A stretch of 64,000 bases of DNA from Platerodrilus igneus (taxonomy: Eukaryota; Arthropoda; Insecta; Coleoptera; Lycidae), in assembly GCA_036346225.1 (NCBI GenBank), contig JARFIW010001459.1, positions 62,001-126,000 of the forward strand, given 5' to 3'. Positions within the stretch are counted from its first letter, which is position 1, and each line of letters opens with the position of its first letter. This document shows, one piece after another, positions 35,284 through 46,436 of the stretch. Below the pieces are notes generated by a model. It did not search any database and had not been told where the DNA came from. It saw only the letters and a list, made by a program, of their open reading frames with translations. The position numbers and the translations under genes were made by a program.

Positions 35284-38200
35284 TTACACGCGGTTATCAT
35301 TGTCTAATCTCGCGATCTTTCCCGCGAATTCTTTTAAGGCTGTCCAGAACGCCTTCTGGTTAACCACTTCCCCGACTTCCTCTAGGCTCTTTGGCCATGC
35401 CAGACCTAAGATAGCTAATTTGCTATCAGCCAACCCACGATTTCCCGCCTCAAGCGGGCAGTCAAAGAGCACGTGCTCTGCGCTTTCCGCGCCCTCACCG
35501 CATTCGCAGCGGTCGCTGCTGGTTAGCCCGAACCTTTGTAAATACGCCTTCAGGGCGCCATGCCCTGTTATTAACTGCACCATTTTGTGATCGAGCTTAA
35601 CCTCGATCCTACCTCTAGCTTCTATGCTCGGTATGAATTTGTGGGTCAACCTGCCCGTGACAGCGTTTTTCCACCTCTCTTCCCATTGTCGAATTGATTT
35701 TTCGCGCAGCTTTCTTTTAATCAAAGACTTCGGTATTGACGAATGTGATATTCGAAAGTCTCCCGTCGCGGCTTCTTTAGCTAATTCATCAGCCCTATCG
35801 TTTCCTACGTTACCATTGTGCGACCTGACCCAACAGAACTTTAAACGTCGAAACTCGAGCGCCGTACGCGCTATTCTCCAGACGTCCGCTTGGAGGTCTG
35901 TCGAGGTGTTCATGTTTGTTAAAGCCGTCAGCGCCGATTTACTATCACTGATTATATAATACTCGTCTCTGCCCGTATGGTTTATTACGTAATCGATAGC
36001 CTCTCGTATGGCTACCAATTCGCACTGGAAGATAGTGCACCAGTTCGCGAGTTTGGTTTGAAACCGAAACACCTCCCTTTCCTGCTTATACACGACAAAC
36101 GCCGCGCCTGCTTGCCCATCGTCCATACGTGAACCGTCCGTATAAATTCTGATACCCATCGCGTCCTCATCACCTTCGACAAACTCGATTCCTCTAACAT
36201 CAGCCGGGTGCCCCAACTCAGATACAACGATCTTTCTTGCAATTTCCCTATTACCAAGATTAAGATCTTCGATAATTTCGCGCCCTTTTCCTATATTTAT
36301 TAATCGCCTATCTCTAATTTCCCTAACGACATATTCGATAGGGAGAGTCCTACTGATCACCAGGACAGCCTCCGTGGAGGTGGTCCTGTACGCCCTCGCC
36401 GCTTTTACCGCGGTTATGCGTTGTACGCTCCTTAATTGACGTATCTCCCGGACTTTACAACCTTCTGCCCATACAGAAGCTGCGTACAGTATTGCCGGCT
36501 CAATTGCTCCGGTATAAACCTTCCTCAGCGATTCGCCCTTGAAACCCCACTTTATTTTAGCCGCCGCCATCATTTTATTTGATATTTCGCCGCCCTTACT
36601 TTTTACGTATTGTACGTGCGCTTTCCAATTTAATTTATTGTCGATCTTGACGCCGAGGTAGGTAATACAATCTTTAAACGGGATTTTCTCCCCTCCTAGC
36701 TCTAACCTAGGAGGTCTCTGTCCTGGTTTCGTGCCGAAATAAAGCGCCTCTGACTACGCCGTGTTAAATTTTAATTTTACCACCTGCGACCATTCGTGTA
36801 ATTTATTAAGCGCCTCGTTCGGTTTTGTGCGCATATCCATTAGCAATCTCGATCTTACAATTAAAAGCGTGTCATCTGCAAACCCATCGATTGAGCATCC
36901 TGCGGGCAACTTGACCCTAAAGATGCTCTCATACAACAACTTCCAAAATGTGGGACCAGAACACGACCCTTGCGGGCATCCCCTTTCCACCTCACGCGAC
37001 AGAACTTCACCCGGAATTTCAACCTGTGCCAATCGCCTGGAGAAATAGCTCTTGACCAAAGACATCAAGTTTCGCAGACAACCCCTACGATCTAACTCGC
37101 AAACGATTAATGGCCACCAGGCCAGGCCGCATCAAATGCTCCTGAAATGTCCAAAGCAACAACGACACAGTACTCTTTAGCATCTCTTGCCTGCTTAATT
37201 TCCCCGACAACAAACTCTAACGCGTCGATAGTCGACTTGCCCTCCACGAAACCAAACAGTCGGTTATTAAAACCGCCGCTGTCTCGCACCAGGTAATCAA
37301 CACGCGTAGTCATAACGCGATCTAAAACTTTCCCCAGCACCGGTAGCAAGCTAATTGGACGATAGCTGCCCGGATCTGACGTATCCGTCTTTTTAGGTTT
37401 GGGTATAAATTTCACATTCTGGATTTTCCAGCAACGCGGAAAAACGCCCCTTTCTAAACAAAGATTAAACAACCCAACAAAGATACACGGGGCTAACAGG
37501 CACGCCTGCAGAGCTGCGTGTGAGGTGATTCCATCATGCCCCGGTGCCTTCTTAGGGTTCATCCTCCTAAGAGCCCTGACGACCTCGTGAACTAGGATTG
37601 CCTTATCGGCACCTGTTCCTTGCGCCTCTGCAGCTTCCCGACGTACTAAATCGTGCGACCCTTCATCCCCCTCGGGATTATCCGATGGGAAAAATTTCTC
37701 TAGTAAATATTCCGCTGTGGTTTTAAAACCTTCCGTGTATTCGCCATTTGTTTTCTTTATATTACTGAGCGCGATTTTTTGTTGTTTTCCTCTAATTACG
37801 CGGTATGCGGTTCCCCAGGGTTCTTTCTCTGAGTTTTGCGTGCAGAATTCTTTAAATTTATTCGTTCGCGTTTCTTCTATTAATATTTATTATTCGCGGT
37901 AACTTTGATTATATTCTATTTTCCGTTGTTCTCTTATTTCTCCTGAGGCGCGTTGATAGCGGCGCCTTAGGTTACGTGTTTCTGCCCGCTTGGTGGTTAG
38001 TTCCCGGGTCCACCAGGGTACGCTGTCTTTAAATGTTTTCTTTTGCGGCATGGAATACGACGACGCGTCTACTACCGCGTCGTTAATTTCTTCGCGAGTG
38101 TTTCTACTTCGTCTGCCGCTCGGCAGTTAAATAGCTCATTTTCCAGCGCAGGGATACTTTCGCCAAATTTTTCTTTAAACCGCTTCCAATTTGCTTTTTT

Positions 38201-38960
38201 ATTACAGAACCGCGGAAATATAGTTAGCTGCTCGTTTGCTCTTGTTTTGGTTTCAACGTCCCATGTTATTAATTTATGGTCAGAGAGCGTTTCCTCGTCC
38301 GAGTTTCCAATTACAAATCGTTTCTAACATTTCGTGCGAGACTGCAGTAATATCTATAAAACTGCTGCCTCTATGCGTCTCAAACGTAGGTGAATCATTA
38401 GTGTTTATCACACTAAGGTCCCATCCCGTAAAAAGATCAGCAACCTGCGAGCCTCTATTGTCTTCGATAGGGCTGCCCCATAATGGCGACTTAGCATTAA
38501 AGTCCCCCGCGATAATTAAATTTCTATTTCTACCGATTTTACGAAGAATTCCTTCAATTTGATTTATTAAATCCTCTGTTTGAGGATTCTCCCGCCGGGA
38601 ATCGATCGGCGGAAGGCAAGTGCTTATCACGTAAAACGTATGCAATCCCGTTTTTATTTCTGCGGTGGTTATGAACTCATTCGACAGATTGTTTAGGATT
38701 ATTCCGGCGCACGTCCCGTTATCTATTATTATCCCGCTACGCGGTCGTTCACTGTTTGCGTTTAAAACGGTAACCCCCTTCCCAAAACCTGTTATATTGT
38801 GGCTATACAGGTGCGGTTCCTGTATAAGCCCGATGTCGATATTATTTTCGCTGAATAACTTAACGAAGTTATTTGTAGCCCCTTTTCCTTTCCCGAGATT
38901 TAATTGCGCGAATTTTATCTTCTTGCTTCTTTTAAATCTTTCTTTTTCTTCACGGTCCAT
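35284..38960 (-). pseudogene. LINE ORF2: endonuclease, reverse transcriptase, RNase H, CCHC-like end (R1/Jockey type)
   Basis: Domains in order. An APE-type endonuclease (38960-38280) with KFAQLNLGKG, IQEPHL, IIAGDFNAKSPLWGS and SFIDIT. RT fingers (37562-37107) with KKAPGHDGI, FIPKPKKTDTSDPGSYRPIS and VVALDISGAFDAAW. RT palm (37068-36754) with RGCPQGSCSGPTFW and the catalytic GFADDTLLIV. An RNase H domain (within 36573-35284) with IYTDGSRMDDGQAGAAFV, CELVAIREA, ISDSKSAL and NDRADELAK. Last, a C-x-C...H-x4-C cluster (RCECGEGAESAEHVLFDC). Frame changes lie near 38300, 38095 and 37100 and there is a TAG at 36754, so it is dead. It would nick target DNA and copy its own RNA by target-primed reverse transcription. 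The ATG overlaps the ORF1 stop. Confidence 0.9.
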
Positions 38961-40320
38961 AATCGATGTTCCGTGTGATGGCGTTCTTCAATCTTAGCAT
39001 CGTGGGGTATCTACTCGACTTGGCGTCGTGGCGCGTATCGACCATCGCGCCACCGCCAGTTCTGTCGTTTGCCCTAGCGCAAACCACACAGCAGGGGATT
39101 GCCCTCCGGCAATTCTTGAACTCGTGTCCGACTTCGGCACAGTTACCGCACCACTGTACCTTCTCCCTGCACTCCATCGATCTATGGCCGTACTCGTAGT
39201 ACCTGTAGCACTGGGTCATCGAGAAGTGGTCCCGGGCCCAGACACTTCGCCACCTGAGGTATATAGCGTCAGCTAATATGCGTCTCCGAAGTGTGGGGGT
39301 CACTTCGAAGACTACGTTGACGAAGGGATCCCTAGGGCCCTTTCCGCCAAACCTAAATTTCTCCCTCAGGTGGTCTTCGATCTTCAAATCGCCGAAGCGG
39401 GGATTCTGGCTCGCGATCAACCGCACCAGTTCTTCCGCCTTCATCCCCGCCTCGACCCCCGGAAGAACGACCCGTAGACGCTTCTTCTCGATGGTCTTCG
39501 CCACGAGCTCTTTGCAGTGACCGACAACCTTCGACTACAATTTCTTCGCATCTTCTCGTCCCGCACATTCTACTACTACACCGCCCCTGCGAGTCCTACG
39601 AGCTCCGACCACTACAAAACCATCACGAGCGGGATCGACCTTCTTCTTCAGGGTCGACATGACGTCATCCTTCTCCCCTGGTCTGGCGTCGACAGTAACT
39701 GCAAAGGTGGGCTTCGCGCCTGCAGCAGCTGCAGCATACGACGCCTTCCGCGGCATTGGCACCTCCTGGCCCCTGGAACACTGCTGCCCTAAAACAGAAG
39801 CAACCACCGCTGGACTTCCCCCGACAACATCAGCTCTCCCAGAATCACTAGCCACAAGCCGCAGCGCCCTAACCATACCTATAATTGATTCGCCGCGTCG
39901 AGGAAATCATCCACGGCGTAGCGAGTCCTCCTTCTGTCTTCCACGACGATAGTGGCGGAGGTCGTCGGCACCGTCCCGGAGATGACCGAGTGCGCCTTCC
40001 TCACCCTCAATCTCAGGAGGTCCAGCTCATCGAGGTTGTTAGCCGCAACGCTAACGTCGCTGCTAGTCGACATCTTTCGCTGGGCTCCCGAAGTTGAGGG
40101 CGATTTAGGCGCCGCAGCCACCCCAGGGGGCCCCGACTCCTCCGACACGACCGCCGCAGACACAGGCTCCTCTACCTCCTCCTGTGTCCCTAACATAACG
40201 TCCTTTAATATCACCTTCAGCTGTTTCCCCAACAGCGCCCTCAGCCTCCGACCTATCAGACTCCGGCCGATCTCCCCTCTTCTTCCTGGGCAACGGCTCC
40301 TCGTCGCGGTGGACCACCAT
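38950..40320 (-). pseudogene. LINE ORF1: Gag-like RNA-binding protein with zinc knuckles
   Basis: The C-terminal block (39504-38950) has the zinc-knuckle region CYRYYEYGHRSMEC, CGNCAEVGHEFKNC and a third Cys pair CCVVC. The second Cys of the first knuckle is Tyr here, so that knuckle is impaired. Upstream, in the same frame to 39876, an Ala-rich and basic segment is cut by a TAG at about 39535; further upstream the frame changes near 39890 and 40200. The start MVVHRDEEPLPRKKRG near 40320 is a likely N-terminus. ORF1 ends with TGA overlapping the ORF2 ATG in ATGGACCGTGA, which suggests stop-restart translation. GC content is far above the flanks. Confidence 0.82.
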
Positions 40321-40760
40321 GCTAACAAAACTATCAACAAAGAATGACACCTAAAACGCAGCGCAACGACTTGACCGTTACGACGCTAAAAGAACGACGC
40401 TAGAAGAGCGCAAAACGTTGGTCCAATAAAAATGTTTTGTTTAAAGGTGAACCGTAAACAACCTTGTATTTATTTAAATTTCAAACCGCCCAATTAAATA
40501 TCAAATTTTAACAAAAATACAACAAGCACTAAGCGTCAAAATAACAACTAGAATCAAATAAATTCCCTAACGCAATAAAAATATCTCGGTTCAAAATGTA
40601 CCGTAAATAACCCTATTTATTTATTTTAAATTTTTTAAACCACCAAATCAAATTAAAATAAACTAATTACTTCAAAATATTAAAATACCTAATTTATAAA
40701 TAACAACACTTTATTTTTAAATGTGTAATTAACAAAATAAGGTCGAGCGCAATCGGAATG
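40321..40760 (-). other. LINE 5' untranslated region with an imperfect ~150-bp duplication
   Basis: Upstream of ORF1 on the minus strand. ACCGTAAACAACC...TTTATTTAAATTTCAAACC at about 40450-40490 recurs, diverged, as ACCGTAAATAACC...ATTTATTTTAAATTTTTTAAACC at about 40598-40645. Repeated 5' monomers are common promoters of LINEs; the 5' end itself is not fixed. Confidence 0.45.
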
Positions 40761-41339
40761 TGGTCACCGGAAATGACCTTTCACTTAATCACTTGGTAAC
40801 TGTAACTGTTACACCGCTTAATTACACCAAAATCGATTTTAAAGGAACTTATAAGTACGCGTGTACTTAAATTACGGAAAATTTATATTAAAATTGTTTT
40901 AAAATTTACAGTTTTTGAGTTATTTATTTGATTTAAAAAGGCTTAGATTTTAGTTTTTTGGTTATTATTTGATTATACGCGCACTATAAAAAATTCACAC
41001 ACTTTTTGGTTGTTTTACCCGGTTTTTTACTCGATTTACGCGGTTTTTATTTTAAATAAATTATTAAAAATGCCTTTTTAAGTTATTTCAAAATTATTTT
41101 TGAGTATTAATTTAGTAGATTTTTGTTTTATTAACCCGAAATTTAGTTAGTTTATTTTAAAACGCGGATTTGGTTTAAATTACAAAGAAAACACAATTTA
41201 TTTAATTTAAATTCTGTTTTAAAATTTTTATTTTACTACCCTGTAGTTAAAATTTGATGCCACACAAATATAAAATTAAAACACAATAAAAAACAAAGCT
41301 TCAAATAAAATAAATTAAAAATAAATAATAAAAACCCTA
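40761..41339. other. AT-rich stretch, nothing recognised
   Basis: No coding signal or repeat match. Runs of TTTAAA-rich sequence only. Confidence 0.5.
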
Positions 41340-42470
41340 GATAAAAACTCACTTCTTAGTTGCTGAAGCGGAGCTCTGCTAAACACGTCCGCTCGCATCA
41401 AGCGGTAACTAGAAAGTGTACAAACCCTACACCAACTTTTATATAAATTTTATTTCAAGTATTATATAATTACTTGTTCACCACTATTAGCGGACACGTC
41501 GATGAAAATTAAAAGAGAGCCCTACTACCAGCCTCTGGTGTCTATATAGTCATTTTCTGCCCCTCTCAAGCTTCAAAATACCGACAACTGGGTTGATACA
41601 AACAAAACAGCCATCTTAGTAAAATTTTAAATGGTTAACACATTTCTTAAAAACCCCTCACAAGCAAACGCTCCACTGTCACTTTAATACCGAAAACACC
41701 AGTTTACGCTACACCAATGCTCTGTAAATTTCGACCCTAACATCAACTACCACCAAAATCTCAGAATTTTGAAGATACAAACAAAATATTTTCCACGAAA
41801 GCACAAGTTTTGCGTCGCAATTTATATCCACCTTGTCGAATCTTAGCCACTACTCCAAAACGTTTATAACAAACACCCCTTCTACGTAGTTATCTGTCCC
41901 CTTTTATCCAACATATACAATCTTCTATTCCTTACTTTATTTTCAACTTGCTAATGTCCTTCACGCAATAGCCCTCCACAAACAATGTTAAAATAATCCT
42001 GTCTCATTTACACATATATTCCATCTTATACACCTTCTCTGTTTATCTTTAGCAGCTTGTAGATGTAACCTATTACCTTATTCCCCACTATAATATTACA
42101 ATCTTCAAATGATGTTTATGGAAACATGCGGCATCTCACCCGTATATATTAAATCTATTTCTTCCTTGCCATCCTGCTTTCTCCCCAAGTCTACCTAACA
42201 CCTAACACATGATATTTCTGTCGTTTCTATGCCTGCTATTAACATACGCTTTTTCCAACGGTTATATATGCTCATTTTCTACTGAATCGGTGGAATCTAG
42301 CGACGGTAGGACTTATTCATACCAATATTAAGAAATCCTTGACCAAAACGATTTTCAAACTTGTACACAAATACTAAGAACGTGTTGTTTGTCTGACCCT
42401 CTTTATTTGAACTTACTAGAACCGGTATCCGTTTTACTTGTTTCTCTCAAAACACTTTCACACCTTTTAT
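41340..42470 (-). repeat. LTR remnant with promoter, minus orientation
   Basis: Read on the minus strand, TATATAGA (complement of 41541-41548) is followed by GTAGGGCTCTCTTTTAATTT, the same promoter block as at 27356 and 29631 on the plus strand. This marks another member of the LTR group, oriented minus; its other part may be the remnant left of the LINE (32901-34018). Edges are not defined. No gene from here to the Polinton; the stretch 42471-42884 also shows nothing. Confidence 0.5.
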
Positions 42471-42884
42471 AAATAATACTAGGAAAGTATCTTTTTTTAC
42501 ACACTGTTTAACAAACATTGTAATGGCCACTTGTTCTTTTTTGCTATAATTAAGCTTTTGAAAGTTATACAAATGCCAACGTTTTACCAATTATATTTAC
42601 ACTTTATGAACTATGACTAAATATGCACACTGATAGAATTTATATTTATTACAACTATTAATTTAAAAAAATTAATATTTCAACTTCCTTGATTATGAAC
42701 TTAGAATTATTGATTTTTACGTTAAAGCATCTGAATAGCTTTCGACATCCAATCTGCTATAATTTAAGATGCTCGCTTCTCCACTGCTCGTAAACAAATA
42801 TTTACATCTGCAATTGAGGTTTTTGGTTTTTGTTACTTTGCATCTAAGCATCCTTAGAGTTCTGTATCCGAATTAAATCCTATC

Positions 42885-42890
42885 CTCAGG
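42885..42890. repeat. Polinton target-site duplication, left
   Basis: CTCAGG, identical to 58951-58956. Six bases is the usual Polinton duplication length. Confidence 0.9.
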
Positions 42891-44045
42891 AGTAGTGAGG
42901 TAGGGCCGGTCCTACTTCAAAACGCGACAGACGTATTTTCCATGTGTAGAATACGGCTGAATCGTTTTGAATTAGGATCGGCCCTATATGATTTCAATGT
43001 AAAATAGTCGTGAAAACATTTCAATGTAAAATAGTTGTGAAAACATGAATTCTTCTATACTTTCAATGTAAAATGCTTGTGGGCACGTTTTGAATTAGGA
43101 TCGGCTTTATATTACTTTCAATGAAACACACACGTATGTTGAAAAGTGCAGAGAAGAATGTGTGTAGCTGTTTTGAATTCGGTTTTCTATCGAGAAGTTA
43201 GACGTGCACCGTTTTGAATTAGGATCGGCGTTATATACTTTTAATGTAAAATGTGAAAACCTGAATTCTTTTCAAATGTAAAATACTTGTGGGCACGTTT
43301 TGAATTAGGATCGGCTTTATATTACTTTCAATGGAACACACGTATATTGAAAAATGTAAGTGCAGATAAGATGTGTGTATATGTTTTGAATTTGGTTTTC
43401 TAGCTAGAAGTTATAAAGTATGACAGATGCAAAATATTGCATTCAAGTCAATTGTGTTTAATTAAAGTGGATTCTGATTTATGTTTAGAGGCTGCTGTTG
43501 AAAAATGTAAGTGCAGAGAAAATGTGTGTAGCTGTTTTGAATTTGGTTTTCTAGTTAGAAGTTATAAAGTATGACAGATGCAAAAAAAATATCGCATTCA
43601 AGTCAATTGTGTTTAACACGTGCACCGTTTTGAATTAGGATCGGCGTTATATACTTTTAATGTAAAAATGTGAAAACCTGAATTCTTTTCAAATGTAAAA
43701 TACTTGTAGGCACGTTTTGAATTAGGATCGGCTTTATATTACTTTCAATGGAACACACGTATATTGAAAAATGTAAGTGCAGAGAAAATGTGTGTATATG
43801 TTTTGAATTTGGTTTTCTAGCTAGAAGTTATAAAGTATGACAGATGCAAAATATTGCATTCAAGTCAATTGTGTTTAATTAAAGTGGATTCTGATTTATG
43901 TTTAGAGGCTGCAAATACACATGGGCCGGTTTCAATTCAAAATGTGTTCACTCTTGTGATAGGTTGAAAAGTGGGTTGGCAAAGTACGCAGATGGTGGTA
44001 ATCTGCTATATAAGGAGATTGCTCCTAATATTAATTTAATTAGTC
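42891..44045. repeat. Left TIR of the Polinton, 1155 bp
   Basis: Inverted relative to 57949-58950. It is about 150 bases longer because a block including ATTCTGATTTATGTTTAGAGGCTGC (present once at 43890-43912) is duplicated near 43450-43495. The 19-mer GTTTTGAATTAGGATCGGC occurs six times in direct orientation (starts near 42964, 43088, 43211, 43298, 43628, 43713). The outermost copy faces an inverted relative, GGCCGGTCCTACTTCAAAAC at 42904-42923, so the tip can form a hairpin. An open frame across the inner edge (43898-44107) lies mostly in TIR sequence and is probably not a gene. Confidence 0.95.
44007..44045 (+). promoter_or_regulatory. Inward core promoter at the inner edge of the left TIR
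   Basis: TATATAAGG at 44007-44015 lies 52 bases before the ATG at 44059. An initiator-like TTAGTC at 44040-44045 is about 30 bases downstream of the box and coincides with the end of the inverted repeat. The same arrangement is mirrored in the right TIR. Sequence-based prediction. Confidence 0.55.
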
Positions 44046-44058
44046 AAAGAAAAGCAAT

Positions 44059-44355
44059 ATGGATTTTAATACTCTTAATAAAACCACATATCGCAAACCT
44101 TATGTAAATTCATAAGATATTATAGTGAATAAGAGGTTTAAAGTTTTAAAAGTGGAAACACTCAAGACAAAATATGGAGATATAGTATTAGTGGAAACAG
44201 AAGAGTTCAAAAGTATATTGCCATTGAGATATTTTGAATACCTTCAAGCACATGGAGTGAAACAATTAAATGAAAGTATTGGCTCGAACAAACACGTATA
44301 CATAACTAGTAAGGGATCGATCGGTCTAACTGTCAACATAGAATTTTCAGAATAA
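44059..44355 (+). pseudogene. Small first gene of the Polinton (unknown function), one in-frame stop
   Basis: ATG 44059 opens MDFNTLNKTTYRKPYVNS, then a TAA at 44113-44115, then the same frame continues through KVLKVETLKTKYGDIVLVE, FKSILPLRYFEYLQ and GSNKHVYITSKGSIG to a stop at 44355. About 98 codons in all. The pattern (a KYG strand, then LPxRY/F, then a short C-terminal strand) resembles small proteins often found beside insect Mavericks; I suspect a beta-barrel nucleic-acid-binding fold but cannot show it. It is the first gene inside the left TIR and is read inwards from the TIR promoter. The single stop may be a real mutation or an error. Confidence 0.5.
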
Positions 44356-44627
44356 TATGTCACTAATTTAAGAAATTAGTTTATTATTATAACACATCTA
44401 AGTCGATTGTATAAAAAATTATGTATTAAATTAAAGTGGATTCTGATTTATGTGCGTTTTACTTGAGTTTACTACCTTGTTTAAAGAAAGTCTTGTTTCA
44501 AAAGAGAAACTATTATAAAATACTTTTTATTTTACAAAATTGTTGAATATTTTGATCTAACTATTTATAAATGAAAAGTATTTATTAACTCACGTTCTTG
44601 AAGTAACTGCTGCTCCTCACCGCTAGT

Positions 44628-44825
44628 TCATCTTTTTTGCTTTATTATTTCTAGCTCCAAATATATACGACGCAGTAGCTTCTCTCCACGCTTTTTAAAT
44701 GCGTTAAGCAACTCTACTGCATCATCTTCGTAGGATTTGTCATCTTCACAGCAAACAGTCATATTTGATTCTGTACATAACTTTTCATAGCCGACATGTT
44801 TTTGCCTGATCTGTGAGCATAACAT
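44628..44825 (-). CDS. Small hypothetical Polinton ORF, 65 aa
   Basis: ATG 44825 to stop 44628; Cys-containing N-terminus, then an acidic patch and a helical basic end (VELLNAFKKRGEKLLRRIYL). Not recognised. A GTAAGT donor-like site (complement of 44996-45001) and a CAG acceptor-like site just before this block (complement of 44811-44813) frame a 191-base intron candidate, with the 50-aa ORF at 45167-45015 as exon 1, but the reading frames do not join without a shift. Low confidence as a gene. Confidence 0.3.
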   Translation of the reverse strand: MLCSQIRQKHVGYEKLCTESNMTVCCEDDKSYEDDAVELLNAFKKRGEKLLRRIYLELEIIKQKR

Positions 44826-45014
44826 AAAAGATTATTGTAGGTTCACCTTTTCTTTGTATACTACCTGATGTTTCTGAGAGGTTCAGAGTGTATCAACGAT
44901 TCTACGATAGCCTCAGAATTTCCAGAATGGTTTTTGATCTAATGTAACTTATAAATTAGTAGTGTTTTAAAAACACATGTATAAATGTGAAAAGCACTTA
45001 CCGTGATATATCTA

Positions 45015-45167
45015 TTACGTCACTATCAAAATAGCAGCAGTATCGAGTTGAGCCGAAGAACAACCAAAAACTTCTTTAATCACGTCTCCGTCAGAATGTA
45101 ATATAAATTGCTCTAGAACTTTTACGTTGGTACTATTACAATTTTTGACTGATGACAAGTTACTCAT
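45015..45167 (-). CDS. Small hypothetical Polinton ORF, 50 aa
   Basis: ATG 45167 opens MSNLSSVKNCNSTNVKVLEQ and ends at TAA 45015. Polar, no recognised domain. May be the 5' part of the gene at 44628-44825. Confidence 0.25.
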   Translation of the reverse strand: MSNLSSVKNCNSTNVKVLEQFILHSDGDVIKEVFGCSSAQLDTAAILIVT

Positions 45168-45260
45168 TTTTTAAAAAGTTGCTAGTAATAGTAACTAATA
45201 ATTATACAAGAGAACTGATTGAATACTGTTGGTAAATCTACGTGAAGTATTTATATTAAA

Positions 45261-45797
45261 TAATAAACTGATCTGTTAGAAAAATTAAAATTTGCATCGT
45301 TTTTCTGAAAAAATTCAGCTCTGTAATCTATTCTAATGAACAAAACAGTATGTAAGCGAATATAATTATACCTCAGCAGAAAATAATGAATTAGTTTCAT
45401 TGTATGAAAAGAAATTGCAATGAATGCACATAATAAAACCCTAAATTAGATTTATTTCGTTTAGATTACCGCTGTATAAGAATTTTTTAAAGGTACTGCT
45501 AAGCGGAAATAATGAATTACATTCAAGTAATAAACTGATCTGTTAGAAAAATTAAAAATTTGCCTCGTTTTCTGAAAAATTCAGCTCTATAATCTATTCT
45601 AATAAACAAAACAGTATGTAAGCGAATATAATTATACCTCAGCAGAAATAATGAATTAGTTTCATTGTATGAAAAAGAAATTGCAATGAATGCACATAAT
45701 AAAACCCTAAATTATATTTATTTCGTTTATATTACCGCTGTATAAGAATTTTTTAAAAGGTACTGCTCAGCAGAAATAATGAATTACATTCATTGAC
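45261..45797. repeat. 277-bp tandem direct duplication inside the Polinton
   Basis: Copy 1 from 45261 and copy 2 from 45538, both opening TAATAAACTGATCTGTTAG and ending AATGAATTACATTCA, with few differences. Non-coding, between the small ORFs and PolB. Confidence 0.88.
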
Positions 45798-45893
45798 TGA
45801 AAATAAATTGCAAAAGGCGCTGCATATATAGGGATATAGTAATTTGTGCGAATCATGCTGAATTTTTGTAGTAAACGCTAGATGATTATGTAT

Positions 45894-45936
45894 GTTCCAT
45901 TGAAAGTAATATAAAGCCGATCCTAATTCAGGTTTT
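45894..45936 (-). repeat. Internal copy of a TIR segment
   Basis: GTTCCATTGAAAGTAATATAAAGC and GATCCTAATTCAGGTTTTC match the right-TIR orientation of the TIR repeat, with the stretch between two ATTCA words deleted. The rest of 45937-46436 is non-coding leader to PolB. Confidence 0.7.
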
Positions 45937-46436
45937 CTCATTTTTTCATATGTATCCATAAAAATAGCGCTGTAATGATTGTGTGTATTTTTTCTGTATA
46001 CACATCATAAAATCAAAGGTCATATAAAACATTTTTTCATAGTAAACGTAACTAAATGAAAAATGATGTTGTATGCGAATTCCTTTTACAGCTGTTTTGC
46101 ACAAAGTCGCCTTCAGTTTGTAAATACTGGAAATGCTTGCTTAGCGAATTGTTTGTCATAGTTACGTACTGACTGCAAACTCTGCTTAAAAATCATCTTG
46201 AATAAAAACGTAAATAAAGGAGATTTTTTAACAATTGCATTCAAAGCAATTCGCTATGCAATTATTTTGATTTGATGCTATTTCTTTTTTACAGTTGTTT
46301 TGCTTACGTGTTTTCCGTAAACTCAGATGAATGAACCTTTTTGAAATTGTTTTGCTTACGTCAGATGATATTTGGTATAAATATTAAATAGAGAAATACG
46401 TATATTGAGTAGTGTATTTTGATTTTATATAGAATC

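Noticed and set aside
35096..40347. Many plus-strand ORFs of 60-164 aa opposite the LINE
   Set aside because: They are shadows of the GC-rich minus-strand ORF1/ORF2, whose domains are clear.
43898..44107. 69-aa ORF at the inner edge of the left TIR
   Set aside because: It is read mostly through TIR sequence and overlaps the promoter; a better start for the first gene is the ATG at 44059 in another frame.
44811..44999. A confident 191-base intron in the small Polinton gene
   Set aside because: Splice-like sites exist, but the flanking frames do not join without a shift, so only a low-confidence note is kept.
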